Shown piece after piece: positions 18,252 through 26,395 of a DNA stretch of 64,000 nucleotides; the stretch's first letter is position 1, and each line of letters starts with the position of its first letter. The DNA is from Nitrobacter sp051912485 (GTDB lineage Bacteria; Pseudomonadota; Alphaproteobacteria; Rhizobiales; Xanthobacteraceae): the NCBI RefSeq assembly GCF_051912485.1, contig NZ_CP196822.1:2666001-2730000 (forward strand), read 5' to 3'. Position numbers and translations under genes: made by a program. The notes below the pieces were generated by a model, which ran no database searches, had not been told where the DNA came from, and saw only the letters and a list, made by a program, of their open reading frames with translations.

Positions 18252-18928
18252 CACTTGCCTCCTTGACCCAGCTGAACCAGAAACGCAGTCAGTCGCTGGA
18301 CATCCAGATCTTTCAAATTCGACGTCGGCATCCAGATATGCGGATCAAAGCGCTGCGGATCGGCGGTATAGGCGGCGATGAAATCGGGCTGCAGCCGCGT
18401 TCCGGCGTCGGTCAATCGCGGTCCGGACAGACCACCTTCGCCTTTTTCGCCCTCATGACACGCGACACAGCCACGAAACTTGACGAACGCGAGCGCGCCC
18501 ATACGGGCACCCTTCATATCGCCTTTGAAGGTGCCTGCCGGAATGAGATCGGCGGGGGCTTTCAAATCCATCAACGCCGCCGCGGTAGCTTCGGCATCCG
18601 CCTTTTTCAACTTCGGGTGCGACGTCATCTTGGAGGGATCGGGCACATCATTTTTGTCGCCCTTCTTGATCATCTTGAAATAAGGATAGCCGGCCGGACG
18701 TATCGGTTTTGGATCCTGCAACCAGGAAACCAGCCAATCCTTGTTGAACTTGCTGCCGGCGAACCAAAGGTCGGGGCCCTTGCGCGTCAGCAGCCGGTCC
18801 AGCGACGTGTCGGTCGGCTTGACCAGCGCGTGACAACCGGCGCAACTCGGATCCAGTTTGTCGGCAGCGCTTGCGCTGCTCAGGAATGCCGCGGTCAAGC
18901 CCGCGACGGCAAGTAAAAGCCCTTTCAT
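18251..18928 (-). CDS. ncgB: Periplasmic diheme cytochrome c (NcgB-like)
   Basis: This 225-residue protein has a signal peptide (to about residue 21), a first heme site CAGCH (29-33) and a second CVACH (154-158), with DPHIWMPTSNL near the end supplying a likely axial Met. It is expected in the periplasm as an electron relay. It lies 22 bp downstream of the multicopper oxidase and overlaps ncgC by one base. Synteny and heme count match NcgB of ammonia oxidisers. Confidence 0.85.
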   Translation of the reverse strand: MKGLLLAVAGLTAAFLSSASAADKLDPSCAGCHALVKPTDTSLDRLLTRKGPDLWFAGSKFNKDWLVSWLQDPKPIRPAGYPYFKMIKKGDKNDVPDPSKMTSHPKLKKADAEATAAALMDLKAPADLIPAGTFKGDMKGARMGALAFVKFRGCVACHEGEKGEGGLSGPRLTDAGTRLQPDFIAAYTADPQRFDPHIWMPTSNLKDLDVQRLTAFLVQLGQGGK

Positions 18929-18950
18929 AAATGCTCTCCTTTCGATGGAA

Positions 18951-20027
18951 CTAAGGCACCGGCTTGCCTTGGAGAGCAGGGCTCTCGTACATGCCGAACG
19001 GCTTTTTCATCGACTCCTCGTAATAAAAATCGGGCACGAACTGTTTGTTTTTCCATTTGTAGAAAGCCTGGTCCTTCACAGGGATTTCCTCGTATTCGAT
19101 GGTCGTCATCATGCCGCCCATCGGCGAACTGCCGTTCACCGTGTGCCTGTCGATGTGATCGTGCACCATCCAGATTCCGGGATTGTCGGCGCGCAAAATC
19201 AGGTCGTAGCGCTCGCCCGGTCCGAACAGGATCGTGTCGGCGAGGTAAGGATTGGCGAGAGGCCGGCCGTCCTTCGCGTAGACCTCGAAGTCATGGCCGT
19301 GAATGTGGATGGAATGCATTTCGTCGCCGGCGCCGATCAGGCGGATGCGAACGACATCGCCCTTCTTGATCCGCAATGGCTGGGTGTCGGGATAAGCCTT
19401 GCCGTTGATTGTAAAGAAATCCGGCACGTCGCCGGGAATGCCGCCGTAGCCGGGCTTCTTTGCCCAGGCAGAAGCCCAACTGGAAAACATCATGATGTAG
19501 TCTTTTGTGACTTCCTTTTCGATCGGCGGTGGATCTTTCGGATCGACGATCAAAGGACCCCACATGCCACGCATCGCGACGTGCTCGTTCACATTGACAT
19601 GGCAGTGGTACCACATGGTGCCGGACGGCTCGGCCTTGAAGCGATAGGTGAAGGTTTCGCCGGGCGGAATTGCTGGTTGCGTCGTGTCGGGAACGCCGTC
19701 GTTCTTCCAGCTGCCGCGCTGAAACATGCCGTGCCAATGAACCGTGTGCGGCAGCGTCGTGTTGTTTTCGACTTCGATCTCGACGTCATCACCCTCCTGC
19801 ACATGGATCAGCGGACCGGGAGTCTGGCCGTTGAAGGAGAAGGTGCGGAAGGTCTGCTTGTCGACCAGCTTGAGGATCGTATCCTCGACAGTCATTGAGA
19901 AATGACGGGTCTCCGCAGATGCCGTGGGCGGACTAACGACATATAACGCGACACTTGCGGCAAAGGTGAATTTAGCGAGATGCGCGCGCAGGGCACAGTG
20001 TTGCAGGATCATGGACATAACATGCAT
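18951..20027 (-). CDS. ncgA: Two-domain multicopper oxidase (NcgA-like)
   Basis: The frame encodes 358 residues with an N-terminal export signal. Domain 1 has HTVHWHG (94-100) and WYHCHVNVNEHVAMRGM (139-155), which gives a type 1 copper site and trinuclear ligands. Domain 2 has HSIHIHGH (238-245) and HDHIDRH (289-295), without the Cys of a second blue site. This matches two-domain laccases with type 1 copper only in domain 1. The start is uncertain: ATG 20027 lies inside a palindromic operator, and ATGs at 20018 and 20012 are in frame; none has a good ribosome site. It is first of ncgABC-nirK; NcgA is linked to NO/nitrite tolerance in Nitrosomonas. Confidence 0.87.
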   Translation of the reverse strand: MHVMSMILQHCALRAHLAKFTFAASVALYVVSPPTASAETRHFSMTVEDTILKLVDKQTFRTFSFNGQTPGPLIHVQEGDDVEIEVENNTTLPHTVHWHGMFQRGSWKNDGVPDTTQPAIPPGETFTYRFKAEPSGTMWYHCHVNVNEHVAMRGMWGPLIVDPKDPPPIEKEVTKDYIMMFSSWASAWAKKPGYGGIPGDVPDFFTINGKAYPDTQPLRIKKGDVVRIRLIGAGDEMHSIHIHGHDFEVYAKDGRPLANPYLADTILFGPGERYDLILRADNPGIWMVHDHIDRHTVNGSSPMGGMMTTIEYEEIPVKDQAFYKWKNKQFVPDFYYEESMKKPFGMYESPALQGKPVP

Positions 20028-20041
20028 TTCACATTGATGTT
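20019..20041 (-). promoter_or_regulatory. Candidate NsrR operator at ncgA
   Basis: A 23-bp imperfect palindrome with arms AACATG and TGATGTT overlaps the first possible ncgA start. It matches the NsrR-type layout of two ATGCAT-like half-sites and shares 17 of 23 bases with the copy at 21037-21059. An nsrR gene lies 1.4 kb upstream in the same cluster. Confidence 0.6.
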
Positions 20042-20336
20042 TTTTGATAAACCGCTATCAGCGGCGATCGGAAGCGGCGGCCTGCTTATCCGTCAGGCAT
20101 CCAGTTGTGCTGACGCCGATGGTGCTGGACAGCCCTGACGATCATGATGCGCAAACCCAACCCCTTAAACTGACAACAACCGGTTCGTGCCATCTTCTGA
20201 GCCATAAAGCAATATATAAAATATATCTTTTTCAAAATCGCTGATGGAAAACCTAATAAAACAGCAATAGCGCTGGGGTTTTCCCAAATATCTTGCGCCG
20301 AAATTGAACGATGAAGTCTCATCACCTGCAGCACGA

Positions 20337-20984
20337 CTACATCCCGGAGGTACAGAGAGCTTGCAGCGTAAGTTGGGTGATGCCGACCTCCTGCGCAGCA
20401 GCCGGCATCACCATCCATAGCCGGTCGTTCCACATCTGATCGCTTCCCACCGTCCGCATCAGGCCCACCCACTTGACCAATGCCGGCTTTGCCTTGCCGT
20501 TCTGCAGCAACCAAAGCCCCATATAGAATCGCGCAATAAGATCGTTGGGATCGCTGCGGAGTGCGAACTCGAATTCGGCCTTGGCGCGATCCGATATCAG
20601 ACCGCCATCCGACAGCGCGAGCGCCTCCCCCAATGCAACATGAAGCACGTTGTTGTCCTGATCATGCTGAATCGCCCGCTCAAGCATCGGAATACTGAAC
20701 CGGGCAAGACCGACCTGCAGCAATGCGCCACCCGCGATCGCCCAGGATTGGCTCGGATCCTTCGCAGCCATGAGCTTCGGCAAATCGGACAGGCCTTCGA
20801 GCGGCACCGGCGGCATAGTAGCTGCGCTATTCAGCGACACGGTGACATGGTGGGTCGTGAGGGGCGGCAAATGCGTGAACCAAAGAGCGACGGCTATACC
20901 GACCGCAACTCCAGCGACGGAGGACACGATGCACAACCTCAACCAGCCTCTGGAAGGCTTTTGATTAATAAATGCTTTCCTCAT
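20337..20984 (-). CDS. Membrane-anchored TPR protein, CcmI/CycH-like
   Basis: The likely product is 215 residues from ATG 20984; the frame extends to a TTG at 21008. It has one N-terminal transmembrane helix (CIVSSVAGVAVGIAVALWF) and a periplasmic domain with TPR-like helices (RSDPNDLIARFYMGLWLLQNG, then ALVKWVGLM). This resembles the C-terminal TPR part of cytochrome c maturation factor CcmI/CycH, which presents apocytochrome to the heme ligase. Full CcmI is longer and starts with two membrane helices, so this would be a dedicated partial version. It sits next to two cytochrome c genes and has the same candidate operator, which suggests it helps assemble the Ncg cytochromes. Confidence 0.65.
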   Translation of the reverse strand: MRKAFINQKPSRGWLRLCIVSSVAGVAVGIAVALWFTHLPPLTTHHVTVSLNSAATMPPVPLEGLSDLPKLMAAKDPSQSWAIAGGALLQVGLARFSIPMLERAIQHDQDNNVLHVALGEALALSDGGLISDRAKAEFEFALRSDPNDLIARFYMGLWLLQNGKAKPALVKWVGLMRTVGSDQMWNDRLWMVMPAAAQEVGITQLTLQALCTSGM

Positions 20985-21036
20985 GCCCCGACGCCACGGA
21001 TAGATCAAATTTCTGAGCTCTTATGCGACGCGGGTA

Positions 21037-21059
21037 AACATGTACTGCAAATGTATGTT
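21037..21059 (-). promoter_or_regulatory. Candidate NsrR operator upstream of the TPR gene
   Basis: A 23-bp palindrome with arms AACATG and GTATGTT has the same spacing as the copy at 20019-20041, with 17 of 23 positions identical. It lies 53 bp upstream of the likely TPR-gene ATG, a normal distance for a repressor site over a promoter. Confidence 0.6.
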
Positions 21060-21462
21060 TGTACAGACTCAAAATCTGCAAAACACAAAAATTCATGTAC
21101 CGTCGTGACGTGCCGGCAGCAGATTCTGAGCCCCAGCATGACTGTGGTGATATCGGTGCTATGGGCTTTTGGGGCTGCTTGGGTAAGAAAGCACGGCGCT
21201 GAAGCAATCACGCGATGACATCGATCGATGGATGCGCATCGCGGACGGCACTGGACCGTACGCCTCTAACGCCTCAGCCGAAAGCGTTCTTGCGTAGCCG
21301 CATCAGACGAAGGCAACGACGCGCGGCAATCCGCATGACGTTCGATATGATTTCAAACCTGAAAAGTCGTTCTGCACCGCAGCTCAACCACGCGGCGAAC
21401 CAAAACCGTCATGCTGCTGCTGTTTGTCGATATCCTACGGCAACGCCGGATCACGGACAGAT
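21060..21462. other. Gene-free stretch
   Basis: About 400 bp between the TPR-gene promoter and the nsrR stop. Short frames occur, but none has family features or a convincing ribosome site. Confidence 0.5.
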
Positions 21463-21891
21463 TCATGCGACCGGCGGAATCCCGAAGTCTTTCGGGTTAA
21501 GGACAAGATCGGCGAGCGTATAGCGATCGAGTGTCCCGGTGAATGCGGCCAGTGCTTCCTTCAACGGCGCTCGCAGGCGACAGCGCGGCGAAATCGGACA
21601 ACGGTTGTTCGCTGAAAAGCATTCCACAAGCGCGAAATCCGGCTCGGTCGCGCACAAAACGTCGCCGAGCTTGATCTTGTTCGGCCGCTTGGCAAGCGTA
21701 AGCCCGCCCGACCTCCCGCGCACGGCTTTGAGATAGCCAGCGCGCGTGAGCTGATTTGCGACTTTCATGAGATGAGTACGCGAGATGCCGTAAACACCCG
21801 CAGTCTCTTCAATAGTAATCAACCGATCACTGTGGGTAGCCGCATACATCAGCAGGCGAAGTGTGTAGTCGAAAAAGCTTGTCAATCGCAT
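21463..21891 (-). CDS. nsrR: NsrR, Rrf2-family nitric-oxide-sensing repressor
   Basis: This 142-residue regulator begins MRLTSFFDYTLRLLMYAA, the standard NsrR start, so ATG 21891 is chosen over an 11-residue-longer frame. A winged helix-turn-helix (ETAGVYGISRTHLMKVANQL) is followed by VRGRSGGLTLAK. The three iron-sulfur Cys are at 91, 98 and 104 (VECF, NRCPISPRC). NsrR represses NO-response genes until NO damages its Fe-S cluster. Two candidate operators are found in this cluster. In Nitrosomonas the same repressor controls ncgABC-nirK. Confidence 0.92.
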   Translation of the reverse strand: MRLTSFFDYTLRLLMYAATHSDRLITIEETAGVYGISRTHLMKVANQLTRAGYLKAVRGRSGGLTLAKRPNKIKLGDVLCATEPDFALVECFSANNRCPISPRCRLRAPLKEALAAFTGTLDRYTLADLVLNPKDFGIPPVA

Positions 21892-22493
21892 CGGTGTTCC
21901 GCCGCCGGCAAATCGCATGACCAAAAATTATGAAGATACCCGAAAAGATGAACTTGTCTGGTGCCTTTAGCAAGTCCGTACACAGCAAGCCTTCGTGTCC
22001 GGGCCGCTGTTCGGCAGCGTGCCGTTATCGCAACGGGCCTTTATGCGAGAGCTGCCGGGCTATTCTCGGGAAGCAGCCGTACGAGTGAAAGGACTGGGTT
22101 GGATCCAACCTTCTGTTCCGAGAAGGACGCGCTTGGAGACAGCTCGGATAGATCCCTACCCGTCGCGGAACTTCGGATGCGAGCCGCACCTCCACAATGC
22201 AAGCTGCTTCACCAACTTGGCCGGCTAAGTCACACCCGCCCGAATCCTCGAGTAAAGTCCTCCCCAGAGTCACCGCGCCAGTTCATGTCAGGTGACTTGT
22301 CCTAATTCGGAAAGCCGCCATCCGAGGGATCTCTACGCTGGTTCCAGTTTGAATTTCGAACCATCGTTTCTGCAATTCTGCAATGATTTTGCTCATGCCG
22401 GAAATGTGATCGGGATCCAGAGGATTTGGCGGAACGAAGTACAAATGGTGATGTTGGGCCCAAAATGCACAGTCCGACTTTGAGGAGCCTTTC
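21892..22493. other. Gene-free stretch
   Basis: About 600 bp between divergent nsrR and the 22494 gene. The nsrR promoter must lie here. Several short frames in both directions lack homology signs; decayed coding DNA cannot be excluded. Confidence 0.45.
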
Positions 22494-23249
22494 ATGTGCG
22501 ACTATAGCCTGCATCACGTCTCCTCGCGGCCTGCCAAGGTCGCCGATAAACTGGTTACGATGGAACTTGCAAGGTCAAAAGCGCGTGGCTTTGCCGCCGT
22601 GGGCGAACTTGGCTCCAAGCTCGTCATTCACGACAGTCCACCCGAGATGGCAGTCTGCCTGTTACCCGGAACAGAACTCGCCTTCGACGATGATGTCCAA
22701 TACGATCGCACCTTCCATTTTAGCCTTTTTGGCACGAGAATTTTCGGAAAGGCCCATGTAGATCACAAGGTCGCAAGCTTTCGACAGGTCGATACGAACG
22801 ATCCGTACGTTCAGCACGATGCGTTGGAATTCCCGGATGGGCAAGTTCTGAAGATCAACCGGCTGGTGCCGGGCCAAATTGCTAAGGTACTGCAATTACC
22901 GGTGGCGGCACCGCACGATGAGCACGAGCACGTTGGCGCTAGACCTGCTGTCCACGATTCGCGCCTCGTCTTGGATCGGGCTTCGGCCAGATCGGGAATA
23001 GCGTCGATCCTGGTACCGAGCGAAAGCACGGTAATGTTGTGGGACACTCTCCGCGGCACGGCCATCAGACTCCAGGGCGCGTTGGCGCAGTCATTCCAGC
23101 GTTTGACCGCACACAAGCAGCATCTTGAGGCCGCGCTGCCTGCAGATATCGATGCAGACTTCCAGAGCGGCATGCCCATGGCGACGTTGTCAAAGAAGTC
23201 CGCAGATCAGAGGCCGGAGGAGAAGGCCAAGGTCAAGTCTGCTGCGTAG
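22494..23249 (+). CDS. Conserved hypothetical protein
   Basis: A 251-residue soluble protein with a strong GAGGAG ribosome site six bases before ATG. I know no functional name. The N-terminal ~145 residues (MCDYSLHHVSSRPAKVADKL, GFAAVGELG, CLLPGTELAFDDDVQYDRTF, HDALEFPDGQVLKINRL) look like one conserved domain found in relatives. The C-terminal ~105 residues after the His/Asp/Glu patch HDEHEHVG have a different character and end in a Lys/Glu-rich tail, as in a fusion. It has no signal peptide or membrane helix. It lies directly upstream of nxrB on the same strand, 358 bp away; a link to nitrite oxidation is unproven. Confidence 0.65.
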   Translation: MCDYSLHHVSSRPAKVADKLVTMELARSKARGFAAVGELGSKLVIHDSPPEMAVCLLPGTELAFDDDVQYDRTFHFSLFGTRIFGKAHVDHKVASFRQVDTNDPYVQHDALEFPDGQVLKINRLVPGQIAKVLQLPVAAPHDEHEHVGARPAVHDSRLVLDRASARSGIASILVPSESTVMLWDTLRGTAIRLQGALAQSFQRLTAHKQHLEAALPADIDADFQSGMPMATLSKKSADQRPEEKAKVKSAA

Positions 23250-23607
23250 AGCTGCTTAGTCGGCGTTAAGAGGCCGATTGAGCCGATTGAAAGGTGGACG
23301 CAGGCTTTGTGGTGACGCTGCACCAGAAGGTGTTCGCGCCGAGCGTGACAAGGCACAGCATCGGCAACGCAGGCGTTGCTCGCACGATAGCCAGCAAGGC
23401 CGTGGCCCATATCGCTACGGATCGCGTGTAGATGACGTTCCGGCTTCAGCTGAACCCGGAACCGACTGTGTTCAGCAGCAGGACCGGCAACGCATAAGCA
23501 CCGCCACAAGAACGAACCCACAAAAGATAGAAGCCAAGAACATAAAGAAAGAAACCAAAGAAAGAACGAAGCGATAGGAACGAATAGGACGGGAAGGAGC
23601 ACGACAC
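23250..23607. other. Leader region of nxrB with possible decayed coding sequence
   Basis: These 358 bp hold short plus-strand frames without clear family features. The last ~90 bases are strongly A-rich (CAAAAGATAGAAGCC to AAAGAAAGAACG) before the GGAAGGAG ribosome site of nxrB, giving an unstructured leader. It could retain sequence from the duplicated nxr operon; this could not be tested. Confidence 0.4.
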
Positions 23608-25149
23608 ATGGATATCCGAGCTCAAGTTTCGATGGTGTTTCACTTGGATAAGTGCATCGGCTGTCACACCTGCAGCATCGCGTGCAAGAATATCTGGACC
23701 GATCGCAAGGGCACAGAGTACATGTACTGGAACAACGTGGAGACCAAGCCGGGTACGGGATACCCGACACGTTGGGAAGACCAGACCAAATACCGCGGCG
23801 GCTGGGTGGTCGACGGCCAGAGGCAGAAGAACCTGCGGCTGCGGCTGCAGGGCAAGTGGGGCACGCTCACCAACATCTTCTATAACCCCTATCTGCCGAC
23901 GCTCGACGACTATTTCGAGCCATGGACCTACGACTACCAGAACCTGATCAACGCACCTTTGGCCGATGAGCAGCCGACGGCACGCGCCATCTCGATGGTC
24001 ACCGGCAAGTACATGGACACCATTGAGGCGGGTCCGAACTGGGACGACGACCTCGGCGGTTCGCAGGTCTACGCGAACAACGATCCGAACTTCGACGGCG
24101 CCTCCGACGAGGAAATGCGTCAGATCAACGAGATCAACAGCACGGTGTTTTTCTATCTGCCGCGCATCTGCAATCACTGTCTCAATCCGGGCTGCGTCGC
24201 GGCGTGTCCGCAAGGCGCGCTGTACAAGCGCGGCGAGGACGGCGTCGTGCTGGTGAGCCAGGAGCGCTGCCGTGCATGGCGCATGTGCGTCTCCGGTTGC
24301 CCGTACAAGAAGACCTACTTCAACTGGTCGACCGGCAAGGCCGAGAAGTGCATCCTGTGCTATCCGCGTCTTGAGAGCGGCCAGCCCCCGGCATGCTTCC
24401 ACTCCTGCGTGGGACGTATCCGGTATATCGGTCTGGTGCTTTACGACGCTGATGCGATCGAGGAGACCGCCAAGGCGTCGCAAGACCAGCTGGTGATGGC
24501 GCAGCGGAACATCATCAAGGATCCCTTCGATCCGGAGATCATCGCGGCCGCCAGAGCCAACGGGATTCCCAGTGCGAAGATCGCTGCGGCCCAACAGTCG
24601 CCGGTCTACCAGTTCGTCAAGAAGTGGGGCATCGCGCTGCCGCTGCATCCGGAGTTCCGCACGCTGCCGATGCTGTTCTACGTGCCGCCGCTGGGGCCGG
24701 TTCTCGCCAAGGTAGAGAACGGTGTGTACGACAACATTGCTTCGGAAGCGCGGTTGGGACCGCTGATGAGTTCGCTCGAGCGGTCGCGCGTATCACTTCG
24801 CTATATGGCGAGCCTGTTGTCGGGCGGCAATGAAAACATCATCCGCGACGTCTACAAGAAACTGGTCGCGGTTCGCGTGTACATGCGCTCGAAGAAGGTC
24901 AAGGATATCCCGCAGGAGGAGGTGCAGCGAGCGCTGGCCGAAGGCAAGACCACCGCGGCCGAGGTCGAGGCGATCTGGCGGCTGACGTCGATGCCGACCT
25001 TCGAGGAGCGCTTTGTGGTTCCGCCGATGGAGCGTGAGACAGCGGTTGATGCGCTGTTCCCGCAGCTCGATCCGGTCTCGCACAACTATCCTATTCGCAG
25101 AGGCGCAGTCGGCGTCGGCTTCCACACCGATCCGGCGAGAGGACCGTAG
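23608..25149 (+). CDS. nxrB: Nitrite oxidoreductase beta subunit (orphan copy)
   Basis: This 513-residue iron-sulfur subunit carries electrons from the molybdenum NxrA site to the membrane chain. The four cysteine clusters are complete. I: Cys16, 19, 22, 26. II: Cys188, 191, 196, 200. III: Cys221, Cys227, Cys231 with Trp224 in place of Cys, as in NarH, giving a [3Fe-4S] centre. IV: Cys248, 251, 263, 267. The sequence is of the Nitrobacter NarH-like, cytoplasm-facing type and lacks a signal peptide. The ribosome site is GGAAGGAG. No nxrA, nxrX, narJ or narI is adjacent, so it is an additional copy that must pair with an alpha subunit encoded elsewhere; Nitrobacter genomes are known to carry more than one nxrB. 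Confidence 0.95.
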   Translation: MDIRAQVSMVFHLDKCIGCHTCSIACKNIWTDRKGTEYMYWNNVETKPGTGYPTRWEDQTKYRGGWVVDGQRQKNLRLRLQGKWGTLTNIFYNPYLPTLDDYFEPWTYDYQNLINAPLADEQPTARAISMVTGKYMDTIEAGPNWDDDLGGSQVYANNDPNFDGASDEEMRQINEINSTVFFYLPRICNHCLNPGCVAACPQGALYKRGEDGVVLVSQERCRAWRMCVSGCPYKKTYFNWSTGKAEKCILCYPRLESGQPPACFHSCVGRIRYIGLVLYDADAIEETAKASQDQLVMAQRNIIKDPFDPEIIAAARANGIPSAKIAAAQQSPVYQFVKKWGIALPLHPEFRTLPMLFYVPPLGPVLAKVENGVYDNIASEARLGPLMSSLERSRVSLRYMASLLSGGNENIIRDVYKKLVAVRVYMRSKKVKDIPQEEVQRALAEGKTTAAEVEAIWRLTSMPTFEERFVVPPMERETAVDALFPQLDPVSHNYPIRRGAVGVGFHTDPARGP

Positions 25150-25647
25150 CCCTCTTCGAACGACGGGGCGCGAGACAGCGGTTGGTTTTCGGATGGCCAA
25201 CCGAGTCTCGCGCAGCCGCCCGGCTCGCGAAGGCGTAGTCGGTGCCGTGAGTCGCTTTGGGCGCCGCGCAGGTCGCGATCTGTTGGCCTACCGGCCCCTC
25301 GCAGCCATTACCTGCAGCCATTACCTCATGACAAAACGCAGAGCTTCACTGGCCGGAATATATCCGTCGGCGGGCGCTGATCTTAACAACTGAAATTCTC
25401 GTGATGATGTTGGCGCGTCAATACCGCTGCCAAAGGTTCCGTCAAATGACGGTGATCAAACCGGAATCGCGGAACCCCTTCCTCTCTCCCACATTAATTA
25501 CCCGGACGGGCCTTTGGCCGGGTGCCGTCCACCTTAGTTCCCGACTTGGCCCGCTGTTCCCTTTGGCGGGCCTTTCTTTGCGACAAAATTCCGAACAAAA
25601 TAGACCTGATCAATGGCCGGCGCGAGCAGCGTGCAGCGGCTTCTAAA
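25150..25647. other. Gene-free stretch after nxrB
   Basis: About 500 bp downstream of nxrB without a supported gene and no recognisable narJ remnant. It holds a terminator at 25548-25579 and a weaker inverted repeat (ACCCGG/CCGGGT, about 25500-25523). Confidence 0.5.
25548..25579 (+). terminator. Rho-independent terminator downstream of nxrB
   Basis: GGCCCGC (25548-25554) pairs with GCGGGCC (25566-25572) around an 11-base loop and is followed by TTTCTTT. Plus-strand orientation fits the end of the nxrB transcript. Confidence 0.65.
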
Positions 25648-26367
25648 TTATCGCGACAAAAGTTTCTCTTTTACCAGGTGTGTCAACTTCTCATATCCAC
25701 TCTTCGTAAGGTGGAGCAGATCTTCGCGATAATTTGCGCAAGGCACGCCACTTTGGCAGGCGATTGTTGCCGCATCTACGGCACGGTAATTAGGGACTTC
25801 CTTCTGCCTCGAAAGAAGTGATGCGTTCACTTCCGAAATTATTTCAGCGGCTCCCTGCATATTCTGGCCGCGTGGAAGGATGAGAATTTGAACAAGTCGA
25901 GACTTGGGCCACAAGCGGCTGATTTGTTCAAAAAGATGCCCAAAAGCCATCTCAATGCCGCAGGGTTTATCCAAATATACGTTGTTCGTGCCGACCAGCA
26001 GTATCACGACTTTAGGCTGGATTTGTTTCAGCTGGTGCGCCGATGAGGTTAACAACCACAGTGTATTTTGAATGCGATCTCGACCGACTCCCAAATTGAC
26101 CACAGGCGTTCCATTGGCCAGGGAAGCAGACAAATCTACCGGCCACGCCTGGATAAGGGAATCACCGATGAGCACCACGTCAGCCTTCTGCGGAAGGTTC
26201 GCAATATTGTTCAGATGTCGGCGAAGCGCATTGGCGGAGTCAGGAATGACAGGCGTCGATGCGATCTGTTTATCGACTTGGTCGCAAGTCAGTGAGGCCG
26301 CGCCGGATGGCAGCGTCGTCGCTTCAAGGATTGACAATGCGACGCAGGAAATTCGAACGTGACGCAT
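25648..26367 (-). CDS. Exported SGNH/GDSL-family hydrolase
   Basis: The likely product is 239 residues from ATG 26367, which places a signal peptide (MRHVRISCVALSIL to SGAAS) at the N-terminus. A longer frame to 26457 would overlap the divergent gene. SGNH blocks: I DVVLIGDSLIQAWP (Ser), II VVNLGVGRD (Gly), III ILLVGTNNVYLD (Asn), V EDLLHLTKSGYEKL (Asp and His). Family members are esterases or O-acetyl-hydrolases acting on lipids or glycans; the substrate is unknown. It is probably periplasmic. The gene is less GC-rich than its surroundings, a sign of possible transfer with the divergent neighbour. Confidence 0.8.
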   Translation of the reverse strand: MRHVRISCVALSILEATTLPSGAASLTCDQVDKQIASTPVIPDSANALRRHLNNIANLPQKADVVLIGDSLIQAWPVDLSASLANGTPVVNLGVGRDRIQNTLWLLTSSAHQLKQIQPKVVILLVGTNNVYLDKPCGIEMAFGHLFEQISRLWPKSRLVQILILPRGQNMQGAAEIISEVNASLLSRQKEVPNYRAVDAATIACQSGVPCANYREDLLHLTKSGYEKLTHLVKEKLLSR

Positions 26368-26395
26368 TAGGAAGGGCTCTTTGGAAAGGTCCATA

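Noticed and set aside
20045..20060. TGATA-N6-TATCA dyad upstream of ncgA as an FNR/NnrR-type site
   Set aside because: The spacing does not match TTGAT-N4-ATCAA, and one arm lacks the required bases.
21933..21955. AAGAT...ACTT 23-mer as an NsrR autoregulatory site
   Set aside because: Only the outer few bases are symmetric, and it differs from the two better palindromes in the cluster.
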